A DNA stretch of 64,000 bases, taken from positions 56,702-120,701 of the forward strand of contig JACRAF010000006.1 in assembly GCA_016213505.1 (NCBI GenBank). Reading direction: 5' to 3'. The notes beneath the pieces were generated by a model. The model saw only the letters and a list, made by a program, of their open reading frames with translations, was not told the origin of the DNA and searched no databases. The first letter of the stretch is position 1, and every line of letters begins with the position of its first letter. This document shows, in pieces, positions 35,932 through 44,293 of this stretch. The position numbers and the translations under genes are program-made. This stretch comes from Devosia nanyangense. GTDB taxonomy: Bacteria; Pseudomonadota; Alphaproteobacteria; Rhizobiales; Devosiaceae.

Positions 35932-37497
35932 TTGAGTGCTGACATCGCAGCGAATTCGACTGCCCGGCGGCGGCTCCGGCTGCCGCCACGGACAGCTGTG
36001 TTCGCCGTTGCGACCGTCGTCGCCATCCTCAGTCTCATTCCGCTCGGGTTCATCCTGGCGGTGGCCGTGGGCAGCGGCTGGGACGAAATCGTGCGGCTGG
36101 TCTTCCGGCCGCGGGTCGGCGAACTGCTGCAGAACACACTATGGCTCGAAGCGATCACGCTGCCGGTTTCGGTCGTGCTCGGGGTGGCGCTCGCTTGGCT
36201 CACCGAGCGCACGGACCTGCGTGGTGCGCGCTGGTGGGCGGCGCTGCTGGTCGCGCCGCTGGCGATCCCGGCCTTCGTCCAGAGTTATGCCTGGAACAGT
36301 GTTCTGCCGCAACTGCACGGACTTGCGGGTGCGGTGGTGATCGCGGTGATCTCCTATCTGCCGTTCGTCTATCTGCCGGTCGCGGCCCAACTCAGCCGGC
36401 TCGATCCGGCGCTGGAAGACAATGCGGCCTCGCTCGGCAAGGCGCCGCTGGCGATCTTCCTTCGCGTCGTGCTGCCGCAGTTGCGGCTGCCGATCTGCGC
36501 GGGGGCGCTGCTGGTAGGCCTCCATCTGCTCGGCGAGTACGGCCTGTTCGTGCTGATGCGCTACGACACCTTTGCTACGGCCATCGTCGATCAGTTCCAG
36601 TCCGTCTACAACGGTCCGGCGGCCAACCTGCTCGGGGGCGTGCTGGTGCTGTGCTGTGTCGCGCTGCTCGGCCTCGAGGCCGCGGCGCGGGGTGACCGGC
36701 GTTATGCGCGGCTCGGCAGTGGCGCGGCGCGGCAACCGCGCCGGCATCCGCTCGGCCGGTGGACGGTTGCGGCGCTGGCGTTGCTGGTGGTCACCGCGGG
36801 CGCCTCGCTTGGCGTGACGCTGGCGACACTGCTGCGCTGGCTGTGGATCGGCGGCGCCTCGATCTGGCAGCTCGACGCGATCGGTGCGGCTCTGGCGCAG
36901 ACCGCCGGGCTGGCTCTCGCCGCCGGGGCGATCACCACGCTTCTGGCGATGCCGATGGCGTGGCTGACCGTCCGCGCGCCGGGCAAGGTGCAGCGGATGC
37001 TCGAGGCCGCCCACCTCTACGTCGGGGCGCTACCCGGGCTCATCGTGGCGCTGGCGCTGGTGTCGATCACCGTGCGGGTGGCGCTGCCGCTCTACCAGAC
37101 GGCGGCGACGCTGGTGTTCGCCTAGGCACTGATGTTCCTGCCGCGGGCGCTCACCGGTCTCCGCTCGAGCATGGCGCAGGCGCCGATCGAGCTGGAACGC
37201 GCCGCGATGAGCCTCGGCCGGCCGCCGATGGCGGCGATCTGGCAGACGACGATGCGGCTGGCGGCGCCCGGCGTCGCCGCGAGCGTGGCGCTGGTGGCGC
37301 TCGGCGCCGCCAATGAGCTGACCGGCACGCTGATGCTGGCGCCGAACGGCACGCGGACGCTGGCGACCAAGTTCTGGGCGCTGACCAGCGAGCTCGACTA
37401 CATGGCGGCGGCGCCCTATGCGCTGCTGCTGATCCTGCTGTCGCTGCCGTTGACCGTGCTGTTGCGGCTCCAGGCGGAACGGGCGCTGCGCCGATGA
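35932..37497 (+). pseudogene. FbpB-type iron ABC permease interrupted by an in-frame TAG
   Basis: The frame from TTG 35932 encodes a two-module permease of about 521 residues, but codon 398 (37123-37125) is TAG. The frame on either side stays the same: upstream LYQTAATLVFA, downstream [16 protein letters not shown]. Homologues have a tyrosine at that place (LAYALLFLPRAL type), so a TAC/TAT to TAG change explains it. The first EAA-like loop (EDNAASLGKAPLAIFLRVVLP) is kept in the 397-residue fragment; the second ([16 protein letters not shown]) lies after the stop. An ATG at 37132 could restart a 121-residue piece. A sequencing error, a real null allele or read-through are all possible. Confidence 0.8.
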
Positions 37498-38510
37498 CGC
37501 TGCTGTCGCTCACCGGGATCAGCAAACGCTACGGCGCGGTGACGGCGCTCGATCGCGCCACGCTCGAGATCAAGGCAGGGACGCTGACCGCGATCGTCGG
37601 CGCCTCGGGTTCGGGCAAGACCACGTTGCTGCGGCTGATCGCCGGCTTCGAGGCGCCCGACGCCGGCCGGATCGCGTTTGCGGGCGCGGAGATCGCCGGG
37701 CCGTCGGCGTTCGTGCCGGCGCACCGGCGCGCGATCGGCCTCGTCGCGCAGGAGGGCGCGCTGTTCCCGCATCTGAGCGTCGGCGGCAATGTGGGTTTCG
37801 GCATGGACCATCGTTCGCCCGATGCGGTCGATGCGCTGCTCGACGCCGTCGAACTCGACCCGGCGATCCGCTCGCGAATGCCGCACGAGCTGTCGGGCGG
37901 CCAGCAGCAGCGGGTGGCGCTGGCGCGGGCTCTGGCGCGGCGGCCCAAGCTGATGCTGCTCGACGAACCGTTCTCGGCGCTCGATGCGGGTTTGCGCGCC
38001 AACATGCGCCAGATGGTGAAGCGGCGGCTGACCGAGGAGGGCGTCACCGGCATCCTCGTAACCCACGACCAGCAGGAGGCGCTGTCGTTCGCCGATCAGC
38101 TGGCGGTGCTGGAAGAGGGGCGCGTGGTGCAGGCCGGGTCGCCGCGCGAGCTGTACCTGCAGCCGCGCACCGAAATGCTGGCGAAGTTTCTCGGCGATGC
38201 GCTGATCATCGAGGGGATCGTTCAGAGCGGGGAGACCGACACTCCGCTGGGCCGGGTCCGCGTCGGCCGGGCCACCGCGGATGGGCAGGTCCGCGTCCTG
38301 CTGCGTCCCGAGCAGGTGCGGCTGGTCTCGTGGAGCGAGGGCACGCCGACGGCCGAGATCGTCTCCGCCTCGTTCGAGGGACCGGTGACGGTCGTGACCT
38401 TCCGCGCCGCGGGCGTCCAGTTCACGCTGAAAGTGCCGAGCGCCGACGCGCCGGTGCAGGGCCGGGCCTCGATCGTGCTCGTCGGCACCGGCCACGTGAT
38501 TCCGCAGTAG
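37494..38510 (+). CDS. Ferric iron ABC transporter ATP-binding protein (FbpC-like)
   Basis: This 338-residue ATPase has Walker [10 protein letters not shown] (residues 36-44), the signature [15 protein letters not shown], Walker [13 protein letters not shown] and the switch VTHDQQEAL. The C-terminal 100 residues form a TOBE-like regulatory domain ([13 protein letters not shown]). It overlaps the permease end (ATGA), so it is coupled to the interrupted permease gene. With the permease broken the importer may be inactive. Confidence 0.9.
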   Translation: MTLLSLTGISKRYGAVTALDRATLEIKAGTLTAIVGASGSGKTTLLRLIAGFEAPDAGRIAFAGAEIAGPSAFVPAHRRAIGLVAQEGALFPHLSVGGNVGFGMDHRSPDAVDALLDAVELDPAIRSRMPHELSGGQQQRVALARALARRPKLMLLDEPFSALDAGLRANMRQMVKRRLTEEGVTGILVTHDQQEALSFADQLAVLEEGRVVQAGSPRELYLQPRTEMLAKFLGDALIIEGIVQSGETDTPLGRVRVGRATADGQVRVLLRPEQVRLVSWSEGTPTAEIVSASFEGPVTVVTFRAAGVQFTLKVPSADAPVQGRASIVLVGTGHVIPQ

Positions 38511-38549
38511 GGGCGACGGCTTGCCGTAGGGTGAGGGGCCCTTACCGCT

Positions 38550-40061
38550 TTACGCCAGATACCGCTGCCTCAGATGATCCTCGAAATACTGGCTGTTCAG
38601 CTTCTCGCCCGTCGCCTTTGCCAGCAGCTCCGGAGTGGAAAAGCGGGAGGCCTGCGACCAGATTTTCTCCCGCCGCCAGTCGTTGATGGCGACGAAGCGA
38701 CCGTGGCGCACGTCCTCGCGCGCGGCGGGGTGATCTTTCTCGAGCGCCGCCCAGAGTTGCGCCGCGGTCATCGCGCCCAGGGTGTAGCTGGGGAAATAGC
38801 CGAAGGCGCCGCTCGGCCAATGCACGTCCTGCATTGGGCCGTCCTTGTAGTTGTCGCGCGTTTCGAGGCCGAGATAGGCGACCATCCGCGCGTGCCATTC
38901 TTCCGGCACGTCCTTGGGTGCGATGGTGCCCTCGATCAGCCCCTTCTCGATCTCGAAGCGCAGGATGACGTGGAGCGGATAGGTCGCCTCGTCGGCGTCG
39001 ACGCGGATGAGACCGGTCTTGACCTCATGCACGTGGAGCAGCAGGTCGTCGATGTCCCAGCCCTCGATCGACGCCGGCCCGAGATGCTCGCGGATCAGCG
39101 GCATCGCCCATTCCCAGAATTCGGCGCTGCGGCCGATCTGCTTTTCCATGAACAGGCTCTGGCTCTCGTGGATGGCCATGCCGCGCGCTTTGCCGACGGC
39201 GAAATGCGACCACTCCTTGGGCAGGCCCTGCTCGTAGAGGCCGTGGCCGGTCTCGTGGATGATGCCCATCAGCGAGGAGAGGAATTCCCCCGTCACGTAG
39301 CGCGTCGTCATCCGTACGTCGGTCGGCACGCCGCCGCAGAACGGGTGGTGCGAGACGTCCAGCCGGCCGTGGTCGAAATCGAAGCCGATGGCTTCCATGA
39401 CGGCGAGGCCCAGCGCCTTCTGCTTGTCGATCGGGAAGGGCGCGTTGAGCGGCTTCAGCGGCCGGCGGGCGCGCTTTTCGTCCTGATGCGCGAGGGCCGC
39501 CGGGACGAAGTCCTTGAGGAAGGCCTTGAGCCGTGCAAACACCGGCGCGATATCGGCGGCACGGTTGCCTGGGTCGTACTGCTCCATCATCGCGTCGTAG
39601 GGTGCGAGGCCGAGCGCCTTGGCGCGCAGCTCCGCCTCCTCGCGCGCGATGGCGACGACGCCCTCGAACGCCGGCAGGAAGCCGGCCCAATCGTCCTTGG
39701 CCCGCAGCTCGCGCCACAGCTGCTCGGAGCGGATGCGGACGGTGACCTGCCGTCGGACGAAGTCCGCCGAGAGGCAGGTCATGTTGGTGTAGACGCGGGC
39801 CTGCTCGCGGATCGCGGCCTGCTGCATGTCGTCGAGCGGTTCTTCGGACGCCGCCGCGAGCCAGTCGGCGATCTCGGGGGCGGTGGCCATTTCGTGATAC
39901 ATGCCGGCCAGCATCGACAGCGACTCCGCCCGCTTTTCCCCGCCGCCCGAGGGCATCATCACCGCCTCGTCGACACTCAGCATCGACTGGGCGTGCTCGA
40001 GCGCCTCCAGCTTGCGGCCGAGATCGGCGAGTTTTTCGAAGGCGGAATTGGGGGAGGGCAT
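38550..40061 (-). CDS. Carboxypeptidase Taq, M32 metallopeptidase
   Basis: This 503-residue cytoplasmic zinc peptidase removes C-terminal residues from peptides. The zinc site is HETGH (H269, H273) in MGIIHETGHGLYEQGLP, followed by the ESQSLFMEKQIGRS block with the third ligand. DVRMTTRYV and the terminal HWPSGAFGYFPSYTLGAM are also family motifs. The ATG at 40061 (MPSPNSAFEKL) is chosen, because the longer frame enters the heptamer hairpin at 40071. It converges on the iron ABC genes. Confidence 0.92.
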   Translation of the reverse strand: MPSPNSAFEKLADLGRKLEALEHAQSMLSVDEAVMMPSGGGEKRAESLSMLAGMYHEMATAPEIADWLAAASEEPLDDMQQAAIREQARVYTNMTCLSADFVRRQVTVRIRSEQLWRELRAKDDWAGFLPAFEGVVAIAREEAELRAKALGLAPYDAMMEQYDPGNRAADIAPVFARLKAFLKDFVPAALAHQDEKRARRPLKPLNAPFPIDKQKALGLAVMEAIGFDFDHGRLDVSHHPFCGGVPTDVRMTTRYVTGEFLSSLMGIIHETGHGLYEQGLPKEWSHFAVGKARGMAIHESQSLFMEKQIGRSAEFWEWAMPLIREHLGPASIEGWDIDDLLLHVHEVKTGLIRVDADEATYPLHVILRFEIEKGLIEGTIAPKDVPEEWHARMVAYLGLETRDNYKDGPMQDVHWPSGAFGYFPSYTLGAMTAAQLWAALEKDHPAAREDVRHGRFVAINDWRREKIWSQASRFSTPELLAKATGEKLNSQYFEDHLRQRYLA

Positions 40062-40070
40062 GGCAGGGCC

Positions 40071-40161
40071 GTGAATGGTGAGTGGTGAATGGTGAATACG
40101 GCAACGGAGCGCCGGGGGGAAGGCTGCGCCTCCCATTCACAATTCACCATTCCCCATTCAC
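40071..40161. repeat. Inverted repeat of four tandem heptamers per arm (GTGAATG / CATTCAC)
   Basis: The left arm (40071-40098) is four 7-mers: GTGAATG, GTGAGTG, GTGAATG, GTGAATA. The right arm (40134-40161) is CATTCAC, AATTCAC, CATTCCC, CATTCAC, the reverse complement of the left with few mismatches. The loop is 35 nt. The element starts 10 bp before the carboxypeptidase ATG. Its design matches the hairpin at 2253-2326, but the 7-mer is unrelated. Confidence 0.92.
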
Positions 40162-40173
40162 CCGAAGGGGGAT

Positions 40174-40220
40174 GGGGCGCAGCCGGGGAGACTGCGCCCC
40201 TCAGAAGGCAAGCCCTTCTG
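40174..40220. repeat. Two consecutive perfect hairpins in the carboxypeptidase-flgH gap
   Basis: GGGGCGCAG (40174-40182) pairs with CTGCGCCCC (40192-40200); CAGAAGG (40202-40208) pairs with CCTTCTG (40214-40220). Neither has a T-run. Together with the heptamer element and the hairpin at 40234 they fill most of the gap. Confidence 0.75.
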
Positions 40221-40233
40221 GACTTTGCCTGAA

Positions 40234-40265
40234 CCGGCCGCACCAATGGGGGATTGCGCGGCCGG
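40234..40265 (-). terminator. Hairpin immediately downstream of flgH
   Basis: CCGGCCGC (40234-40241) pairs perfectly with GCGGCCGG (40258-40265) across a 16-nt loop, 12 bp after the flgH stop on the minus strand. It may end the flgF-flgG-flgA-flgH transcript, though there is no T-tract. Confidence 0.5.
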
Positions 40266-40277
40266 GATGCGTAAAAC

Positions 40278-41018
40278 TCAGAACGGCAGGATGGCGTCGG
40301 CGATCTGCTGGCCGTAACGCGGCTGCTGCACGTCGGAGATCTGCCCGCGTCCGCCGTAGGCGATGCGCGCCTCGGCGATCTTGTCGGACGGGATGGTGTT
40401 GTCGGACTGGATATCCTCCGGACGAACGATGCCCTGGACGATGAGGTCGCGGATTTCGAAATTGACGCGCACCTCCTGGTGGCCCTCGATGACGAGGTTG
40501 CCGTTGGGGAGGGTCTGGGTGATGACGACGGCGACGTTTGTCGCCAGGGTCTCTTTGCGGTCGACCGTGCCGGTGCCGCCATCGGTCATGCTGCCGCCGG
40601 TCGAGATTCCGCCGGTGCCGCTGAGATCGACGCCGGGGATTTTGGTCCCGAACAGCGAACCGATCGACGTTCCCACGTTGGCCGCATTGCCTGCCGACCG
40701 TTGGCGCGTCGTGGCGTTCGAGATCTGCGCACTGTCGTCGATGGTGACGATCACCGTCAGGATGTCGCCGATCTTGCGGGCCCGCTGGTCCTTGAAGAAG
40801 CCGCGCGCATCGGTCGAGAACAGCGAGTTCGGCTGGTAGCTCGCCGGCATGATTTCCGGCATCGGCATGTTGACCGCCCGGTAGCCCGGCTGCGCCGTCG
40901 GGTCCGCGATGGCGGTCAGCTTCGGCTCCTCGCCGACGCGGGAGAGCTGGTCCAGCGTGGCGCAGCCGGCGAGCAGCGCGACCAGGGCGACAGTGGAGAG
41001 CAGTTTTACAACGTTCAT
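40278..41018 (-). CDS. flgH: Flagellar L-ring lipoprotein FlgH
   Basis: FlgH forms the outer-membrane L-ring. The 246-residue precursor has a lipoprotein signal with lipobox LLAGC (acylated C19). Family blocks are SLFSTDARGFFKDQRARKIGDILTVIVTIDDSAQISN and the C-terminal IVRPEDIQSDNTIPSDKIAEARIAYGGRG. It starts 11 bp after flgA and is the last gene of the flgF-flgG-flgA-flgH operon. Confidence 0.93.
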   Translation of the reverse strand: MNVVKLLSTVALVALLAGCATLDQLSRVGEEPKLTAIADPTAQPGYRAVNMPMPEIMPASYQPNSLFSTDARGFFKDQRARKIGDILTVIVTIDDSAQISNATTRQRSAGNAANVGTSIGSLFGTKIPGVDLSGTGGISTGGSMTDGGTGTVDRKETLATNVAVVITQTLPNGNLVIEGHQEVRVNFEIRDLIVQGIVRPEDIQSDNTIPSDKIAEARIAYGGRGQISDVQQPRYGQQIADAILPF

Positions 41019-41029
41019 CTCAGTCTCTC

Positions 41030-41968
41030 CTAGAGGCCGGTGACGGTGGTGGCGGTGGGAATCTGGACGGTGCCGTCCGGACGGGCGATGCCGTGCAGCA
41101 TCTTCCTGGTGAGCGGGTTCAGCACGTCGACCGGCTCGCCGGCGGCGGCGTTGCCGAGCGACTGCCCCTTGACCGTCAGGGTCATGGCGCCGACCTTCAG
41201 CACGACGGTGACCAGCGCGTTGCGGGTGATGACGGTCGGCTCGCCGACGTCGCCGGGTTTCAGCATCAGCCCGGTATGGCTCTGGCGGAGCAGCTGCTTG
41301 CCCACGAGCTGCTCGAGAGCGGCATACCCGCCGGCATCGGCGGTCGAAAGCGGGACCGGGGCGATCTCGAAGTCGGCCTCGGTGAGGATCGCGCCTGCCG
41401 GCTTGGTGGCGATCAGCCGCGGCGTCGTGGTCATCAGTTCGAGCGTGCCGGTGAGGTCGACCGGCCGGTCGATCCCGGCGACGGTGAAACGCGCGGCAAA
41501 GGCGCCGGTCTCAGGCAGGTAGCGCAGCGAGACGAGGCTCGCCGGGGTGTCGACCGCCTCGGCGTTGATGCTCACATCAGCGATGTCGAAATGCGTGTCC
41601 GCCGTCACGCCGTCGGCGAGGATGCCGCGGCGCTCGAGGTCGGCGTCGATCAGGCTGTCGAGCAGGGCGGCATCGACGAGGGTCGAGGCGCGGACGACGC
41701 GGACGCGGGTGAAGCCGACATTATCGAAGTCGGCGAGCCCGATCAGCCGCGCGGCGTGCTGCACGTCGCTGAGCGGCACGATGCCGGTGGTGCCGGGGGC
41801 GGGCGCGAGGAAGATCCCGGTCTCGGCCAGCGCGCCGGCATTGTCGAACATGTCGCCAACGGTGACGATCGCAGCGTTGACGGTGATGTCGCCCCTGAGC
41901 GAGGGCGTCGCGAGGGTGGCGGAAGACCCCAGGAGGGTGAAGGTGATGGCGAGTGGAAGCAGTTTCAT
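41030..41968 (-). CDS. flgA: Flagellar P-ring assembly chaperone FlgA
   Basis: FlgA is a periplasmic chaperone for FlgI. The 312-residue precursor has a signal peptide (LLPLAITFTLLGSSATLA). The C-terminal SAF/ChapFlgA domain has RLIATKPAGAILTEADFEIAPVPL and ends with GKQLLRQSHTGLMLKPGDVGEPTVITRNALVTV and GKMLHGI-like sequence (LTRKMLHGIARPDGTVQI). It lies between flgG and flgH with about 11 bp on each side, as in other alphaproteobacteria. Confidence 0.9.
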   Translation of the reverse strand: MKLLPLAITFTLLGSSATLATPSLRGDITVNAAIVTVGDMFDNAGALAETGIFLAPAPGTTGIVPLSDVQHAARLIGLADFDNVGFTRVRVVRASTLVDAALLDSLIDADLERRGILADGVTADTHFDIADVSINAEAVDTPASLVSLRYLPETGAFAARFTVAGIDRPVDLTGTLELMTTTPRLIATKPAGAILTEADFEIAPVPLSTADAGGYAALEQLVGKQLLRQSHTGLMLKPGDVGEPTVITRNALVTVVLKVGAMTLTVKGQSLGNAAAGEPVDVLNPLTRKMLHGIARPDGTVQIPTATTVTGL

Positions 41969-41979
41969 GGCTCAGCTCC

Positions 41980-42765
41980 TCAGCGCATCTGGCTGATCGA
42001 CGAGAGCATCTCGTCGGCGCCGGTGATCACGCGGGCATTCATTTCGTAGGCGCGCTGGGCAGCGATCAGGTCGGCGATCTCGGTCACCGGGTTGACGTTG
42101 GCGCTTTCGAGATAGCCCTGCATCACGTCGCCCATACCGTCGGCGTTGGGCACGCCGGCCTGCGCCGTGCCGCTGGCGGCGGTCTCGACGAAGTTGTTGT
42201 CGCCGATCGATTCGAGGCCGCCCTTGTTGACGAAGCGATAGAGCTGGATCTGGCCGAGCTGGGTCGGGGCGGTGTCGGTGCCGACATAGGCCTGGACGAT
42301 GCCGTCGGCGCTGATCGAGACGTTGTTGGAGTTGTCGGGAATGGTGATGCCCGGCTGCACCTCGTAGCCGTCGATATTGACCAGCTGGCCGCTGGAATCG
42401 CGTTCGAACGAGCCGTCGCGGGTGTAGCCGGTGCGGCCGTCGGGCAGCTGCACGGCGAAGAAGCCCTCGCCGCGGATGGCGACGTCGAGGTCCTTCTCGG
42501 TGGGCGTCACGGTGCCCTGGCTCATGATGCGCGGTGTCGCGGCGGTCTTGACGCCCGAGCCGATCTCGATGCCGACCGGCACCTGGGTGCCCTGATCGGA
42601 GGTCTGCGAGCCGGCGCGGCGATACGACTGGTAAAGCAGATCCTGGAATTCTGCGCGCTGCCGCTTGTAGCCGGTGGTGCGCATGTTGGCGATGTTGTTG
42701 GAGATGATTTCGACGTTCCGCTCCTGAGCGGCCATGCCGGTGGATGCGATGTAGAGTGCTTTCAT
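41980..42765 (-). CDS. flgG: Distal rod protein FlgG
   Basis: FlgG builds the distal rod. The 261-residue protein starts MKALYIASTGMAAQERNVEIISNNIANMRTTGYKR, has the rod-specific YQSYRRAGSQTSDQGTQVPVGIEIGSGVK segment (about residues 40-70) and ends with DLIAAQRAYEMNARVITGADEMLSSI. All are diagnostic. It follows flgF by 16 bp on the same transcript. Confidence 0.95.
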   Translation of the reverse strand: MKALYIASTGMAAQERNVEIISNNIANMRTTGYKRQRAEFQDLLYQSYRRAGSQTSDQGTQVPVGIEIGSGVKTAATPRIMSQGTVTPTEKDLDVAIRGEGFFAVQLPDGRTGYTRDGSFERDSSGQLVNIDGYEVQPGITIPDNSNNVSISADGIVQAYVGTDTAPTQLGQIQLYRFVNKGGLESIGDNNFVETAASGTAQAGVPNADGMGDVMQGYLESANVNPVTEIADLIAAQRAYEMNARVITGADEMLSSISQMR

Positions 42766-42781
42766 CTTGGGGTCCTCCGGT

Positions 42782-43519
42782 TCAGGCGGTTACGTCGCCG
42801 AGGCGCTGGATGGCGGTGCGTTGCAGATCATCCTGGCGCTGCAGCAGGCCGGCCAGCGTCTGGTAGGCGCGCTGTACGCGGATCATGTTGGCCATCTCGG
42901 CGATGCCCGAGACATTCGATTTCTCGATCGAGCCCTGGACGACGTGCGTCGCGGTGGCCGGCGTTCCGGTGGGACCGGAGTAGTAGTTGTCGCCTTCGCG
43001 GGCGAGCAGCTGCGGATCGTCGAACTCGACCAGCTTGAGCCGGCCCTTGCCGCCATTGCTGGTCATGATCGCGCCGTTCGAGGCGATGGTGATGTCGGTG
43101 TCGCTGGCGCCGAACTTCACCGGACCGGAGTCGCTCAGCACCGGGTTGCCGTTGAGATCGACCAGGATGCCGCCGGCATTGATCTGCAGCGCGCCGCTGC
43201 GCGTGTAGCGCTCGCCGGCATCGGTCTGGACGGTGAGGAAGCCCTCGCCGTCGAGCGCCACGTCGAGCGGGTTGCCGGTCTGCTCGATCGGCCCGCTGGA
43301 CATGTCGTGGATGGTCGACCAGTCCTGGGTGTAGTGCAGGCCGCTGTCGCTGCCGGTGAAGTCGGTGCTCTCGGCAACCGGCATCAGATAGTCCTCGAAC
43401 AGCATGTTCTCAGACTTGAATCCGGTGGTGTTGATGTTGGCCATGTTGTTGGCCACGACATCCATCTGGCGCTGCAGCGCGATCTGTCGCGAGAGCGAGA
43501 TAAGCTGCGCGTTTTCCAT
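42782..43519 (-). CDS. flgF: Proximal rod protein FlgF
   Basis: FlgF is a proximal rod subunit. The 245-residue product begins MENAQLISLSRQIALQRQMDVVANNMANINTTGFKSE and ends with a rod C-terminal helix (IRVQRAYQTLAGLLQRQDDLQRTAIQRLG). GGGGA lies seven bases before the chosen ATG; another ATG two codons upstream is possible. A sigma-54 element lies 70 bp upstream. It is first in flgF-flgG-flgA-flgH. Confidence 0.93.
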   Translation of the reverse strand: MENAQLISLSRQIALQRQMDVVANNMANINTTGFKSENMLFEDYLMPVAESTDFTGSDSGLHYTQDWSTIHDMSSGPIEQTGNPLDVALDGEGFLTVQTDAGERYTRSGALQINAGGILVDLNGNPVLSDSGPVKFGASDTDITIASNGAIMTSNGGKGRLKLVEFDDPQLLAREGDNYYSGPTGTPATATHVVQGSIEKSNVSGIAEMANMIRVQRAYQTLAGLLQRQDDLQRTAIQRLGDVTA

Positions 43520-43588
43520 GCGCATGTCCCCGTGTCTATTCCCCGGATCGGCACAACTTCCCCAAGCGTGCCGCTCCGCCATTCACGT

Positions 43589-43604
43589 TGCAGCAACCGT
43601 GCCA
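43589..43604 (-). promoter_or_regulatory. Sigma-54 promoter of flgF-flgG-flgA-flgH
   Basis: On the minus strand TGGCAC-GGTTG-CTGCA has a perfect -24 box and a one-mismatch -12 box with exact GG-N10-GC spacing. Transcription would start near 43577, about 58 bp before flgF. Confidence 0.75.
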
Positions 43605-43634
43605 GATCAAAAAGCTAAACGATTTCAGTTGTGT

Positions 43635-43708
43635 CGCAGATTTGCCGGGATCGGGGCGGCATCTTGTGCCGCGTCCGTCGGGCAAGAACGTCTCGGCAAA
43701 TTCTGCCG
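43635..43708. promoter_or_regulatory. Cluster of enhancer-type palindromes between flgF and fliL
   Basis: Two inverted repeats share the form CGGCA-N5-TGCCG: GCGGCA-TCTTG-TGCCGC at 43656-43672 and CGGCA-AATTC-TGCCG at 43694-43708. A degenerate copy (CGCAGATTTGCCGG) is at 43635-43648. They lie 31-104 bp upstream of the flgF sigma-54 element. FlbD binding is proposed by analogy. Confidence 0.62.
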
Positions 43709-43722
43709 GGTGGGCGTGCTTG

Positions 43723-43737
43723 GTAAGGGATCGTTAA
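43723..43737. promoter_or_regulatory. CtrA-like box upstream of fliL
   Basis: GTAA-GGGATCG-TTAA, followed by CC, matches TTAA-N7-TTAA with one mismatch and lies 59 bp before the fliL ATG. fliLM is CtrA-controlled in Caulobacter. Confidence 0.5.
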
Positions 43738-43795
43738 CCATGGAACGATTAGCTGGCTGTGTGCCGGAATCGTCCGGTATGCGGGGGTTTGGGGC

Positions 43796-44293
43796 ATGGC
43801 GGTCGAAGCCGAAATCGAAGACGGCGAAGCCGCGCCCGCAAAGAAGGGAATCCCGCGCAAGCTTCTGATCATCGGCGGCGCCGGCCTGCTGGTGCTGCTC
43901 CTGGCTGGAGCGGGACTCTACTTCTTCGTCTTCGCCGGACGTGGCGCGGTCGATCCTGCCAAGGCGCAGGCGGTGGCGGTGCCCGAGACCTTCATCTTCA
44001 ATCTGCCCTCGATGACGGTGAACCTCAACGACGATGGGGCCGAGGGTGATCAGTTCCTGAAGCTCACCGTGGCCATCGAGGTGGCCAATGAAGGCGTCAT
44101 GAAGGAGATCCAGCCGCGCATGGCGAAAGTTGTCGATGCGTTCCAGGTCTATCTGCGCGAGCTGCGCAAGGGCGACCTCGAGGGATCGGCGGGCATCTAC
44201 CGGCTCAAGGAAGAGCTGCGCCGACGCGTCAACGTCGCGATCTTCCCGGCGCAGATCGAAGGCATCCTGTTCAAGGAAATCCTGGTGCAGTGA
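43796..44293 (+). CDS. fliL: Flagellar basal-body-associated protein FliL
   Basis: FliL surrounds the stator and supports motor torque. The 165-residue protein has one membrane helix (about residues 22-45, LLIIGGAGLLVLLLAGAGLYFFVF) and a periplasmic stomatin-like domain starting ETFIFNLPSMTVNLND and ending FPAQIEGILFKEILVQ. The start is 276 bp from flgF, in a shared regulatory region. Its stop overlaps the fliM ATG. Confidence 0.92.
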   Translation: MAVEAEIEDGEAAPAKKGIPRKLLIIGGAGLLVLLLAGAGLYFFVFAGRGAVDPAKAQAVAVPETFIFNLPSMTVNLNDDGAEGDQFLKLTVAIEVANEGVMKEIQPRMAKVVDAFQVYLRELRKGDLEGSAGIYRLKEELRRRVNVAIFPAQIEGILFKEILVQ

